Shown one piece after another: positions 38,365-47,305 of a stretch of DNA of 64,000 nt. A program made the translations under genes and the position numbers. Origin of the DNA: Vibrio plantisponsor (lineage in GTDB: Bacteria > Pseudomonadota > Gammaproteobacteria > Enterobacterales > Vibrionaceae); assembly GCF_013041605.1 (NCBI RefSeq), contig NZ_JABEQC010000011.1, forward strand, positions 1 through 64,000, written 5' to 3'. Under the pieces are notes generated by a model, which saw only the letters and a list, made by a program, of their open reading frames with translations, was not told the DNA's origin and ran no database searches. Position 1 is the stretch's first letter; each line of letters starts with the position of its first letter.

Positions 38365-39363
38365 TTATAGCCCTTTCTTCGCTAGTTCGTCTTTGAAGTT
38401 GTCACGAGTGATAAGAACTACGTCAGTAACTTCAACGAATTTAGTTGGTTCAACGTCTTCTTTAACCCATTTGTAAAGAGATTCGATACTTCTGTAACCG
38501 TGTACGTCTGGGCTTGGAAGTAGAGAACCGTAGAAGCCAGTTGCGTTTGCTTTAGCAAGTTCGTTTACAGCGTCTACACCGTTGATACCGATACCGATAA
38601 CGTTGTCAGCGCCGAAGCCTTGACCTTCAGTAGCACGGATACCACCAAGAACTGTGTTGTCGTTCATACCAACAACAAGCCATTGTTTAACATTTGGGTA
38701 TTGAACAAGTAGTGAGTTAGCTGCGTCCAATGCTCCTGGGATGTCGTTAGTTTTAGTTGGTACGCGGTAGATTTGACCTTCTGGGAAACCTGCTTGTTTT
38801 AGAGCTGAGATAGAACCATCAACACGGCGACGTGCAGTGTCTAGCTCGTCAGCAGTGATCGCCATAACACCTGTTGATGCTACGTCCCATTTACGCTTAG
38901 TCATTTCTTTATAAAGTTCTGAACCTTGACGTTCACCGATAGCGGTTGCCGCCATCATTACCAAAGGTACGTCAACCATAGGTTCGCCTTTGGCGTTAAG
39001 GAACTGGTCATCAACAGTAATAACTTTTAAATCATAGCTTTTTGCTTTAGCCATGATTGCTGGACCTAATTTAGGGTCCGGAGTACAGATAACGAAACCT
39101 TTCGCGCCTTGAGCTGCAAGGGTATCGATAGCATTCAGTGTTTTTTCACCATCTGGCACAGCCATTTTCACAACTTCAAAGCCAAGGTCTTTACCGGCTT
39201 TTTCTGCGAATGACCATTCAGTTTGGAACCATGGCTCTTCAGGTTGTTTAACTAGGTAACCTAGTCGCATGTCATCGCTTGAACCAAAGAACGCATTGGC
39301 AGAAGCGCTTAACATTGTTGCCCCGGTTAAGGCAGTCGCTAGTAATAATTTTTTTAGTTTCAT
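38365..39363 (-). CDS. araF: L-arabinose-binding periplasmic protein AraF
   Basis: 332 residues: a signal peptide (MKLKKLLLATALTGATMLSASANA) and a binding domain with LGYLVKQPEEPWFQTEW, DDQFLNAKG and GMNDNTVLGGIRATEGQGF, all strongly AraF-like. It is the first gene of araFGH and divergent from araB. CRP-like and AraC-like sites lie upstream. Confidence 0.95.
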   Translation of the reverse strand: MKLKKLLLATALTGATMLSASANAFFGSSDDMRLGYLVKQPEEPWFQTEWSFAEKAGKDLGFEVVKMAVPDGEKTLNAIDTLAAQGAKGFVICTPDPKLGPAIMAKAKSYDLKVITVDDQFLNAKGEPMVDVPLVMMAATAIGERQGSELYKEMTKRKWDVASTGVMAITADELDTARRRVDGSISALKQAGFPEGQIYRVPTKTNDIPGALDAANSLLVQYPNVKQWLVVGMNDNTVLGGIRATEGQGFGADNVIGIGINGVDAVNELAKANATGFYGSLLPSPDVHGYRSIESLYKWVKEDVEPTKFVEVTDVVLITRDNFKDELAKKGL

Positions 39364-39428
39364 TGTTATTCCATCCGCTGGGTAGGGTTTGTTTCACGGA
39401 CATATTTGAAGATTTCATTTCAAGTTGA

Positions 39429-39444
39429 AGTGACGAAAATCACA
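39429..39444. promoter_or_regulatory. CRP site between araF and araB
   Basis: AGTGA-CGAAAA-TCACA matches TGTGA-N6-TCACA at 9 of 10 positions. It is centred about 73 bases upstream of the araF ATG and 11 bases from the adjacent AraC pair, suitable for catabolite control of araFGH. Confidence 0.7.
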
Positions 39445-39455
39445 CCAAAAAAATG

Positions 39456-39493
39456 TAGCGATTTTGTCCATTCATTTAGCGGAGGTGAACATG
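39456..39493. promoter_or_regulatory. AraC tandem half-site pair, araF-proximal
   Basis: TAGCGATTTTGTCCATT (39456-39472) matches E. coli I1 at 13 of 17 positions. TAGCGGAGGTGAACATG (39477-39493) begins like E. coli I2 (TAGCGGA). The repeats are 21 bp apart. The pair points toward araB although it is next to araF; it may serve araF from upstream of CRP, act as a looping partner for the araB pair 173 bp away, or both. Confidence 0.7.
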
Positions 39494-39628
39494 ATGGGGA
39501 TCTCAAATGTTACGTTTTAGTGCATTTCTGACTGCTTTTGGTGCGTATGTAATCGTTTGAATAGTCGTTATAGCCTTATTTGGCAAGGCTTGGTGTGTTT
39601 TTTAATCAGATGCACAGAAATAAATTCA

Positions 39629-39666
39629 TGGCGGTTTTGTCCATACATCTAGCAGGCAATGTCATG
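39629..39666 (+). promoter_or_regulatory. AraC I1-I2-like site of the araBDA promoter
   Basis: TGGCGGTTTTGTCCATA (39629-39645; 13 of 17 with E. coli I1) and TAGCAGGCAATGTCATG (39650-39666) are 21 bp apart and point to araB. Confidence 0.75.
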
Positions 39667-39687
39667 GCTGAATCATCCATGCAGGGG

Positions 39688-39693
39688 TATAAC
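39688..39693 (+). promoter_or_regulatory. araBDA -10 element
   Basis: TATAAC lies 21 bases after the I2-like half-site; in E. coli pBAD the gap is 20. Transcription would start near 39700, which rules out coding starts upstream of that point and supports ATG 39740 for araB. Confidence 0.65.
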
Positions 39694-39739
39694 AAACAAA
39701 AAAATATCACCCTACATGGACACCCTATACGGAGCTGTT

Positions 39740-41443
39740 ATGAAGCATTTAGCGACACACCCTGCACACGTTATCGGTCTGGATTTTGGTTCAGATTCTG
39801 TACGTGCATTATTGGTCAACGCTGTTAGTGGTGAGGAAGTGGCATCTGGTGTCACTTACTACCCGCGTTGGATGGAAGGCCTATATAACGAACCTGAACA
39901 ATCTCAGTTTCGCCATCACCCGAAAGACTACATAGAAGCGATGACTCAAGCGATACGTGAAGCGCTTGAGCAAGTCCCTGCGGAAATCGCTCAGTCTGTA
40001 GTGGGTATTGGTGTTGATACTACGGGTTCGACGCCAGCTCCGGTTGACGCACAAGGTAATGTTTTAGCTCTGTTGCCTGAATTTGCAGAAAACCCGAACG
40101 CGATGTTTATCTTGTGGAAAGACCACACATCAGTTTCAAAAGCAGATTTGATTAATGAATTGGCCCATGGCGGCGAGTTCATCGATTACACCAAGTACAT
40201 TGGTGGTATTTACTCTTCAGAATGGTTCTGGGCTAAAGCAGCTTGGGTGAGTGAACAAGATGATCAAGTCGCGAAAGCCGCTCATAGCTGGGTGGAACTG
40301 TGTGATTGGATCCCTGCACTGCTTTCAGGTAACGAACATCCAAGTAAATTCCGCCACGGTATCTGTGCCGCTGGTCATAAAGCGATGTGGCATGACAGCT
40401 GGGGTGGCCTACCGGATCAAAAATTCCTTTCTGCAATTTCGCCAACTCTTGATGGTATTCGTGAGCGTATGTTTGATGAGGTTTATACCTCTGAAGATGT
40501 TGCTGGTTACCTAACTCCGGAGTGGGCAGAGAAATTTGGTTTGCCAGCAGGTCTAGCGGTTGCTGTGGGTGAGTTCGACTGTCACATGGGCGCTGTTGGC
40601 GCAGGGGCAGGCGAGCATGATTTAGTTAAAGTTATCGGTACTTCAACCTGTGACATCCTGATGGTGGACGCAGATAAAGTGGGCGATCGCACCATTCACG
40701 GCATTTGTGGTCAGGTGAAAGGCAGCGCGCTACCAAGCTTGATGGCTTTGGAAGCGGGTCAATCGGCATTTGGCGATGTTTATGCTTGGTATAAGCGCGT
40801 ACTGATGTGGCCAATTCAGGCTCTAGCGAAAACCAATACCGACGCAGCAAAACTGATGGAGCATTTGGATAAGTCGATTGTGCCAATGCTTACTGATGCT
40901 GCGCAGCAATATGCTTTCAACGATAACTCACCATTAGCGATGGACTGGCATAACGGTCGTCGTACTCCTTACGCAAACCAACGCCTCAAAGGCGCGATTA
41001 CCGATCTGAACTTGGGTTCGACCGCTCCAGCGATGTTTGCGGCTCTGGTTGAGTCAACGGCTCACGGCGCGAAAGCGATTGTCGACTGCTTTGTTGACCA
41101 AGGTATGGATGTTGAACGTGTTATCGCCATCGGTGGTATCTCGCAAAAATCCCCATACGTAATGCAGATGTGTGCTGATGTTATTGGTCGTGACATTGCA
41201 GTGGCAAGCTCTGAGCAGTGTTGCGCTCTGGGTGCTGCGATTTTCGCGGCAGTTGCTGCCGGTGTGTATGAAGATGCTCAACAAGCGCAGAAAGCGATGG
41301 CAAGCCCAATCAGTCAAGTTTACAAACCAAATGCGGTAGCTAAAGCGCTACGTGAACAACGTTACGCTGGCTACCGTGAGCTTGGCCAACACCTAGAGCA
41401 AATTTCTGAATCAAAACTGTCTCAGGAGCGCAGCCATGGGTGA
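39740..41443 (+). CDS. araB: L-ribulokinase AraB
   Basis: FGGY-family kinase that phosphorylates L-ribulose. N-terminal [16 protein letters not shown], the substrate region [20 protein letters not shown] [16 protein letters not shown] and C-terminal [22 protein letters not shown] 39740 is preferred: CGGAG lies five bases upstream and 567 residues equals the E. coli length. An in-frame ATG at 39659 lies before the predicted transcription start. It is the first gene of araBDA and its end overlaps araD by eight bases. Confidence 0.95.
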   Translation: MKHLATHPAHVIGLDFGSDSVRALLVNAVSGEEVASGVTYYPRWMEGLYNEPEQSQFRHHPKDYIEAMTQAIREALEQVPAEIAQSVVGIGVDTTGSTPAPVDAQGNVLALLPEFAENPNAMFILWKDHTSVSKADLINELAHGGEFIDYTKYIGGIYSSEWFWAKAAWVSEQDDQVAKAAHSWVELCDWIPALLSGNEHPSKFRHGICAAGHKAMWHDSWGGLPDQKFLSAISPTLDGIRERMFDEVYTSEDVAGYLTPEWAEKFGLPAGLAVAVGEFDCHMGAVGAGAGEHDLVKVIGTSTCDILMVDADKVGDRTIHGICGQVKGSALPSLMALEAGQSAFGDVYAWYKRVLMWPIQALAKTNTDAAKLMEHLDKSIVPMLTDAAQQYAFNDNSPLAMDWHNGRRTPYANQRLKGAITDLNLGSTAPAMFAALVESTAHGAKAIVDCFVDQGMDVERVIAIGGISQKSPYVMQMCADVIGRDIAVASSEQCCALGAAIFAAVAAGVYEDAQQAQKAMASPISQVYKPNAVAKALREQRYAGYRELGQHLEQISESKLSQERSHG

Positions 41444-42191
41444 GCTAGCAACGGGCGCAGCTAAAGCGGTACTTAGCCAAGAAGAGCGCCTAAAAAAGCT
41501 TCGCCATGATGTGTGGCAAGCGAACTTAGATCTCGAACGTCACAAGTTAGTGACGTTCACTTGGGGCAATGTGTCAGCGATCGACCGTGAATCTGGCTTG
41601 GTAGTGATCAAGCCAAGCGGTGTGGCTTACGAAGATTTAAGCGCTGAAAACATGGTGGTGGTTGATCTGGAAGGCAACATCGTGGAAGGCGATTTGAACC
41701 CGTCTTCAGATACCGCGACGCACTTAGTGTTGTACCGCACCTACGCCAAGATTGGTGGCGTGGTTCACACCCATTCACCTCAAGCAACGGCTTGGGCGCA
41801 AGCGGGTAAAGCAATTCCGGCATTAGGCACAACTCATGCGGATTACTTCTACGGCAGCATTCCATGTACTCGTGCTCTCTCAAATAAAGAGATCGCTACA
41901 GATTACGAATTGAATACCGGTCTGGTGATCGCAGAAACCATTGGGGATAACGACCCAATTGCGATTCCCGGAATTTTAGTCAAAGAACATGCACCGTTCT
42001 GCTGGGGCAAAGATGCTCATCAAGCGGTGCACAACGCAGTAGTGACAGAGGTTGTTTCCGGAATGGCTCTGCAAACTCTACAGATCAATCCTGCGGTGGA
42101 ATATATCAATCAAGCGTTGCTCGATAAGCACTACCTACGTAAACACGGAGCCAATGCTTATTACGGTCAGTCAGCTAAGAATAAAGGGTAA
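41436..42191 (+). CDS. araD: L-ribulose-5-phosphate 4-epimerase AraD
   Basis: Class II aldolase/epimerase fold: the zinc ligands are in [12 protein letters not shown], and [30 protein letters not shown] match E. coli AraD. It converts L-ribulose 5-phosphate to D-xylulose 5-phosphate. 251 residues, about 20 longer at the N-terminus than E. coli. The order araB-D-A differs from araBAD of E. coli. Confidence 0.95.
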   Translation: MGELATGAAKAVLSQEERLKKLRHDVWQANLDLERHKLVTFTWGNVSAIDRESGLVVIKPSGVAYEDLSAENMVVVDLEGNIVEGDLNPSSDTATHLVLYRTYAKIGGVVHTHSPQATAWAQAGKAIPALGTTHADYFYGSIPCTRALSNKEIATDYELNTGLVIAETIGDNDPIAIPGILVKEHAPFCWGKDAHQAVHNAVVTEVVSGMALQTLQINPAVEYINQALLDKHYLRKHGANAYYGQSAKNKG

Positions 42192-42194
42192 GTC

Positions 42195-43697
42195 ATGAAA
42201 GTATTTAATGAAAAACAAGTTTGGTTTGTCACTGGTTCACAAACGCTATACGGACCAAAAGTGCTTGAGCAAGTTGCGCTTGAAAGCGGTCAGATGGTTG
42301 CGAGTTTCAACGAAACCAGCGCAATCTCTGTACCTATGGTAGACAAAGGCACAGTGAAGTCTCCGGAAGAGATTCTTAATGTATGTCGTGCAGCGAACAA
42401 CGATCCTGACTGTATCGGTTTGGTTCTTTGGATGCACACCTTCTCTCCTGCAAAAATGTGGATTGCTGGTCTTTCTCAGTTGAACAAACCGTTCATGCAC
42501 CTTCACACTCAGTTCAATGCGGCGCTTCCTTGGGACAGCATCGACATGAACTACATGAACACACACCAAAGTGCTCATGGTTGTCGTGAATTTGGCTTTA
42601 TCGGCACTCGTATGGGTATCGACCGTAAAGTGGTTGTTGGTCACTGGCAAAACCCACAAGTTCATAAAGAAATGGATGACTGGTGCCGTGCGGCTGTGGG
42701 TATCCACGCAGGTCAAAACCTAAGAGTGGCGCGTTTTGGTGACAACATGCGTCAAGTTGCGGTCACCGAAGGCAACAAAGTTTCTGCGCAAATCCAGTTC
42801 GGCTATGAAGTGAACGCTTACGGCTTGGGTGAACTGACTGAAGCAGTTCAATCAGTATCGGATGCTGATGTGGCTCGCATGTTGGATGAGTACGCATCAA
42901 CTTACGAAATGAAATCAGAGCTTCTAACGGATGCTTCACTGCTTAAATTGATGCAGCACGAAGCGCGCCTAGAAATGGGTATGGAACGTTTCTTAACAGA
43001 TGTTGGTGCTAATGCATTCACCAACACCTTTGAAAACTTAACCGGTCTAGGTTCTCTACCAGGTCTTGCAACACAACGTCTGATGGCGAAAGGCTTTGGT
43101 TACGGCGGTGAGGGTGACTGGAAAACGTCGGCTATGGTTCACATCATGAAGCAGATGGGTAAAGGTCGCCAAGGTGGTACTTCATTCATGGAAGACTACA
43201 CCTATAACTTCGGTGCAACTGACCAAGCTCTTGGCGCGCACATGCTAGAAGTGTGTCCATCAATCGCTGCGGCAAAACCACGCCTAGAAATTCACCGTCA
43301 TACGATTGGTCTGAAGTGTGATGTTCCTCGTCTGCTATTTAGCGGTAAAGAAGGTGATGCACTTAACGTGTCTGTGATTGACCTTGGTAACCGCTTCCGC
43401 ATGGTAGTGAACACAGTGAAGACTGTCGCTCCACCACAAAGCATGCCACACCTACCAGTTGCTCACGCGCTTTGGGAACCAATGCCAAATCTACAAGTCG
43501 CTGCGGCAACTTGGATTCATGCAGGCGGCGCACACCACAGTGCATACAGCCAGCAGGTGAGTGTAGATACCCTAGCGGATTACGCAGATATCCTAGGTAT
43601 GGAAATGGTTGTTATCGACGAAAACACTGAGACTCGTACGTTCAAGCAAGAGCTGAAAACTAACAGCTTGTACTACCGTCTAGCTTCAGGCGTTTAA
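42195..43697 (+). CDS. araA: L-arabinose isomerase AraA
   Basis: 500 residues, the same as E. coli. It isomerises L-arabinose to L-ribulose, Mn-dependent. Visible are [12 protein letters not shown], the [14 protein letters not shown] block, the catalytic Glu regions ([21 protein letters not shown]) and late His ligands ([22 protein letters not shown]). Start three bases after araD. A long hairpin follows. Confidence 0.97.
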   Translation: MKVFNEKQVWFVTGSQTLYGPKVLEQVALESGQMVASFNETSAISVPMVDKGTVKSPEEILNVCRAANNDPDCIGLVLWMHTFSPAKMWIAGLSQLNKPFMHLHTQFNAALPWDSIDMNYMNTHQSAHGCREFGFIGTRMGIDRKVVVGHWQNPQVHKEMDDWCRAAVGIHAGQNLRVARFGDNMRQVAVTEGNKVSAQIQFGYEVNAYGLGELTEAVQSVSDADVARMLDEYASTYEMKSELLTDASLLKLMQHEARLEMGMERFLTDVGANAFTNTFENLTGLGSLPGLATQRLMAKGFGYGGEGDWKTSAMVHIMKQMGKGRQGGTSFMEDYTYNFGATDQALGAHMLEVCPSIAAAKPRLEIHRHTIGLKCDVPRLLFSGKEGDALNVSVIDLGNRFRMVVNTVKTVAPPQSMPHLPVAHALWEPMPNLQVAAATWIHAGGAHHSAYSQQVSVDTLADYADILGMEMVVIDENTETRTFKQELKTNSLYYRLASGV

Positions 43698-43705
43698 TCG
43701 AAAAA

Positions 43706-43739
43706 TCTCCCTCACGGTGAACACTCATTGTGAGGGAGA
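43706..43739 (+). repeat. Hairpin between araA and the next gene
   Basis: A perfect 10-bp stem TCTCCCTCAC / GTGAGGGAGA around a 14-base loop, with no T-run. It may stabilise araBDA mRNA or reduce expression of the two downstream genes. Confidence 0.65.
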
Positions 43740-43755
43740 AGTTGTAGAGGTAATT

Positions 43756-44286
43756 ATGGCGGTTGACGAATCTAAACTAGAGCAGGGCTTTGATACTCTC
43801 AGTCCGTTTGATATTCATTATAACCGTTGGACACTGCGTGTTGCTGGTCAGTGTTCAACTAAGTTTGAGCTACTTTTTGACGATACTGTGTTGTATCAAG
43901 GTAAGCTGGAACTGATTAACAATGGTGAGTTACTGGATGTATCGCAGGCTCAGTGGAAGTTTCGTCATCGCCATGATCGAATAGAGCAGTGGTGTCAGCT
44001 ACATCATGTCGACAAGTTATCCGTCAATATGAACTACTACTTTCACGATAAAGCAGTGGTGATTGAGTATTTGGCGCGCAATAGTATTCCAACACGTTTA
44101 GACATTAGACATGAGATAGTGCCGCTGGATAGTGTGGAAAACGTTCAACCGCCACAATCAGAACAACCGGATTGGCAACGCTGTCGTCATGGTCTTCCTA
44201 GTGAATCTATTCGTCACTCCATTAAACCAGACCTGTTTCGCGAAGCTTTTTCAGCGACTCAGTGGATCGTATTAGATAAAATGTGA
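43756..44286 (+). CDS. Unrecognised protein in the ara operon
   Basis: 176 residues from ATG 43756, with GAGG five bases upstream. I do not recognise a family. There is no signal peptide and no membrane segment. It looks like alternating beta strands (WTLRVAGQCSTKFELLFDD, VLYQGKLELINNGELLDV) with many aromatic and His residues, so a small beta-sandwich, possibly sugar-related, is conceivable. Its stop overlaps the start of araC by one base, so the two are co-translated, and both follow araBDA after a hairpin. Confidence 0.75.
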   Translation: MAVDESKLEQGFDTLSPFDIHYNRWTLRVAGQCSTKFELLFDDTVLYQGKLELINNGELLDVSQAQWKFRHRHDRIEQWCQLHHVDKLSVNMNYYFHDKAVVIEYLARNSIPTRLDIRHEIVPLDSVENVQPPQSEQPDWQRCRHGLPSESIRHSIKPDLFREAFSATQWIVLDKM

Positions 44287-45191
44287 TGTCGAAAATCGCA
44301 ATACTTCCGGGCTCAACATACACTAGAAAAAATTCTAATGATTGTTGGTCTATGCAAAACACAGATCCACTCAAGCCGGGGTATGACTTTGATGCGCATT
44401 TAGTCGCGGGTCTCACTCCTATTATCGAAGGTGACGAGCTCGACTACACCATCGATCGTCCAAACGGCATGAAAGGGTACATCATCAATATCACCAGCAA
44501 AGGTGAAGGCACCATTTTTTCCGGTGAACATGAGTTTCATGTTAAAGCTGGAGACTTACTCCTGTTTCCCCCTAGCGCCGCCCATTATTACCGCCGCAAA
44601 GAAGACAACGCTTCATGGTTTCACCGTTGGGTGTATTTCCGGCCGCGTGCATTTTGGAATGACTGGTTAAACTGGCAGGAAGAGCGTAATGGGGTTTATG
44701 TCACTAGCGGCTTGTCTGCGCAGGACATCGAGCACATTGAAAGCTTGTTTGTCGATATCGAATACACCGCGAAATCGGATTTACCTTATCGGGACGATTT
44801 GGCGATTAACTTGCTTGAACAGCTGCTGATTCGCTGTAAATCGGTGCAGCCGGATGTGGTCAGTAAGCCACTCGATCCACGCATCATTCAGGCGATTAAC
44901 TACATGACACAAAACCTCAATCAGGATTTCACGCTTGAGGAAATTGCTGCACATACCTGTTTATCGCCATCTCGCTTAGGGCATCTGTTCCGTGATGAGA
45001 TGAAGATGACCATTACCCAATGGCGCGATGACCAACGTATTAGCCGTGCGAAGCAATTGTTAGTGACTACTCACTATTCAGTTAACCACATTGGTCGAAT
45101 AGTCGGCTATTCCGATCCCCTTTATTTCTCTCGCGTATTTAAGCGCAAAGCGGGTGTCAGCCCGAAGCTGTATCGAGAGAAAATCACCTGA
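44286..45191 (+). CDS. araC: Arabinose regulator AraC
   Basis: Close to E. coli AraC: the arabinose-binding domain has PGYDFDAHLVAGLTPI, DRPNGMKGYIINIT, LLFPPSAAHYY, WFHRWVYFRPRAFWNDWLNW. The C-terminal two HTH motifs include LSPSRLGHLFRDEM and GYSDPLYFSRVFKRKAGVSP. It activates with arabinose through tandem half-sites like those mapped here. It is at the end of the araBDA transcript, not divergent as in E. coli. ATG 44352 (MQNTDPLKPGY) would match the E. coli N-terminus better, so the first 22 residues are uncertain; this matters because the N-terminal arm controls ligand response. Confidence 0.92.
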   Translation: MSKIAILPGSTYTRKNSNDCWSMQNTDPLKPGYDFDAHLVAGLTPIIEGDELDYTIDRPNGMKGYIINITSKGEGTIFSGEHEFHVKAGDLLLFPPSAAHYYRRKEDNASWFHRWVYFRPRAFWNDWLNWQEERNGVYVTSGLSAQDIEHIESLFVDIEYTAKSDLPYRDDLAINLLEQLLIRCKSVQPDVVSKPLDPRIIQAINYMTQNLNQDFTLEEIAAHTCLSPSRLGHLFRDEMKMTITQWRDDQRISRAKQLLVTTHYSVNHIGRIVGYSDPLYFSRVFKRKAGVSPKLYREKIT

Positions 45192-45205
45192 TAAATTATC
45201 TCAAA

Positions 45206-45237
45206 CAAAGCCGGAGACCTTCTCCGGCTTTGTTTTG
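45206..45237 (+). terminator. Terminator after araC
   Basis: A 12-bp perfect stem CAAAGCCGGAGA / TCTCCGGCTTTG with a three-base loop and T-rich tail. Confidence 0.9.
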
Positions 45238-45374
45238 TTACTGGCTAAATAACAATGATGAGAGCAAGTATCTTGAGCTAGATTCCAGCTTTAGCTGCAA
45301 AGCACATGGCATTTTCAACAATGATTATTTCTAAACTATAGTTGATTTGTTAGTTGGCAAAAGGAGTAGCCAGA

Positions 45375-46199
45375 ATGAATCAAGAAGCCTTGCTCTCTCG
45401 TTTTAATGAATTACCTCGTATTGAAAGTATTCAACAAGAGCTACTGAATATGGTGAACAGTGAGAACCTCAACTTCAGTGAGCTTTCACGTAAGATGTCG
45501 ATGGACCAAGTGCTTAGCGCTCGAGTTTTGCGGATGGCAAATTCAGCCCAGTTTGGTGGCGCGCATGGTGTTTCAACGATTAACGAAGCGATCATTCGTG
45601 TCGGCAGTGGTGCGGTGCGAACTCTGGTCTCTTCCTCGGTTGTGTCTGGTGTTTTCCCTAAACTCGCCACCCTCAATATCAAAGACTATTGGGCCAATAC
45701 TTTTGAAATTGCCATGATTGCCAGCAAACTGGCGAAGGCGGCACGTTTAGACCCGAATGAAGCTTTTACGACCGGAGTGCTGCACAATATCGGTGAACTT
45801 ATGATTCATGCTTTGGAGCCTGATATCGCTTCGCAAATAAAATATCGGGTAGAGCATGGTGAAGAGTTGGTTGCAGTGCAAAAAGAGCTGCTTGATACCG
45901 ATGCTCAAGAACTTGGTGCTAGGCTAGCTCGCGAATGGCAGTTCCCATCTGATATGGCGGATGCGATAGAAAATGTGAATCATCCGGGCAAGGCTACAGA
46001 AGCTAAGCGATTAGCCTGTGTTCTACTTTTGGCTCGTGAAATCCATAAGCGTTGGGACTCATTGTTCGATGAACGAGAAAAGCGTGCGTTTCTTACTCGT
46101 CATCCCGCTGCTAAAGCTCTGGCGTTGTCGCCGGATGTGTACGTGGAAATAGACAGAGTTCGCGGGCAAGGCGTGGAGCTAGCACACCAACTTTTTTAG
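45375..46199 (+). CDS. HDOD-domain signalling protein
   Basis: The HDOD domain (about residues 15-210) contains LSARVLRMANSAQFGG, INEAIIRVGSGAVRTL and GVLHNIGELMIHA. It lacks the full set of HD phosphohydrolase metal ligands typical of catalytic HD-GYP proteins. HDOD proteins are signalling adaptors, often tied to c-di-GMP and motility. ATG 45375, with AAGGAG upstream, is chosen over TTG 45354. 274 residues. Confidence 0.88.
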   Translation: MNQEALLSRFNELPRIESIQQELLNMVNSENLNFSELSRKMSMDQVLSARVLRMANSAQFGGAHGVSTINEAIIRVGSGAVRTLVSSSVVSGVFPKLATLNIKDYWANTFEIAMIASKLAKAARLDPNEAFTTGVLHNIGELMIHALEPDIASQIKYRVEHGEELVAVQKELLDTDAQELGARLAREWQFPSDMADAIENVNHPGKATEAKRLACVLLLAREIHKRWDSLFDEREKRAFLTRHPAAKALALSPDVYVEIDRVRGQGVELAHQLF

Positions 46200-46219
46200 T
46201 CAGTCACAATCGCTTAAAC

Positions 46220-46250
46220 AGCCCATGCAACAGCGTGGGCTTTGACTTTT
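46220..46250. terminator. Bidirectional terminator
   Basis: AGCCCATGC / GCGTGGGCT (one G-T pair) with loop AACA and a T-rich tail lie between the convergent HDOD and EamA genes. Confidence 0.75.
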
Positions 46251-47150
46251 TTAGGTAGAAGGCGCGAGCTTTTTGGAAAGCTTCAGTTGCTGCACTATCA
46301 AACCAATGATGATTAGCACTAAGCCGATTAATGTCGAAGGATGAATTTCTTCACCTATGATGGTCGCAAGCAGGATCAATGAAATAAACGGCGAGGCAAA
46401 AATTAGGTTACTGATGCGCGCGGTATTGTTGGTGCTCTTTAATGCGCTAAGCCAAAGTACAAAGGTAATTCCCATTTCGAATAATCCCACGTAGGTCACA
46501 GCGGCCCAACCTTTAATGGTAATTTGGCTCCATGGTGCGCCTTCGTAGACGTTCAATCCAATGGCAAACGGGATAGCAACAAGAAAGCCCAGCAGCACGC
46601 CGACAACCGGTTCAGCTTGGTTCTTGGTATTGAGTATCCAATATCCCGCCCAAAGCAATGTGGAAAGCAGTGCTAACCCAACACCCAATGGGCTGTCGAA
46701 TTTCAAACCGAGAATATCGCCTTTGGTTGCTATCACAATAACGCCTAAGTAACTGAGTACACAGGCGAGCCAATCTTGCTTTCTGATAGTCTGACCCAAG
46801 AAAACCGCCGCCATCAACGTTAAAGTGATTGCCCAGCTATAATTTATTGACTGAGCTTGCGAAGCTGGAAGTAACGCATACGCTTTAAATAGAATTAAAT
46901 AGTAAGCCAGAGGGTTAATCAGCCCTAGAAGCAAGTAGTACCAAGGGTTAGCAAAAAAGGTGCTGGCGATCAGATTTAGATGACCTCTTAGGGCGCAAAT
47001 AATGAATAAAGCCAGTGCTGAGACAATACTTGCGATAGTGAGCATTTGAATCGGCGTGAATTCTGCCAGAGTGAGTTTAAAAGCTGTGGCAACGGTGGAC
47101 CAAAGCAGAACTGCGGACAGTCCTAGCCCTAATGCGCGACGCTCGTTCAT
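46251..47150 (-). CDS. EamA/DMT-family transporter
   Basis: 299 residues with ten membrane helices in two EamA repeats (first: LLWSTVATAFKLTL; second: GVGLALLSTLLWAGYWILNTKNQ). Probable metabolite exporter, substrate unknown. It is distinct from the copy at 23855-24742, with which it shares only family features. Confidence 0.87.
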   Translation of the reverse strand: MNERRALGLGLSAVLLWSTVATAFKLTLAEFTPIQMLTIASIVSALALFIICALRGHLNLIASTFFANPWYYLLLGLINPLAYYLILFKAYALLPASQAQSINYSWAITLTLMAAVFLGQTIRKQDWLACVLSYLGVIVIATKGDILGLKFDSPLGVGLALLSTLLWAGYWILNTKNQAEPVVGVLLGFLVAIPFAIGLNVYEGAPWSQITIKGWAAVTYVGLFEMGITFVLWLSALKSTNNTARISNLIFASPFISLILLATIIGEEIHPSTLIGLVLIIIGLIVQQLKLSKKLAPST

Positions 47151-47305
47151 TTGTTTTCCCTAACTTTATTTGCTGTTGTTTGGATTTGACGTTATTTGGC
47201 TAGTCTAACGGTGGAATAAATGCGCCACAAACTGGACATTTATCCAGTATGGAAATACCATTTTTGTCAACAGACTTAAGTCACGACTAGACGAAGTAAA
47301 CCTTT

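Noticed and set aside
39659..39739. Longer AraB N-terminus from ATG 39659
   Set aside because: It begins inside the AraC half-site and before the -10 element; ATG 39740 has a good ribosome binding site and the family length.
30904..45191. Arabinose island as a recent mobile element
   Set aside because: No integrase, insertion sequence, flanking direct repeat or tRNA junction was seen, and base composition looks like that of the neighbours by eye.
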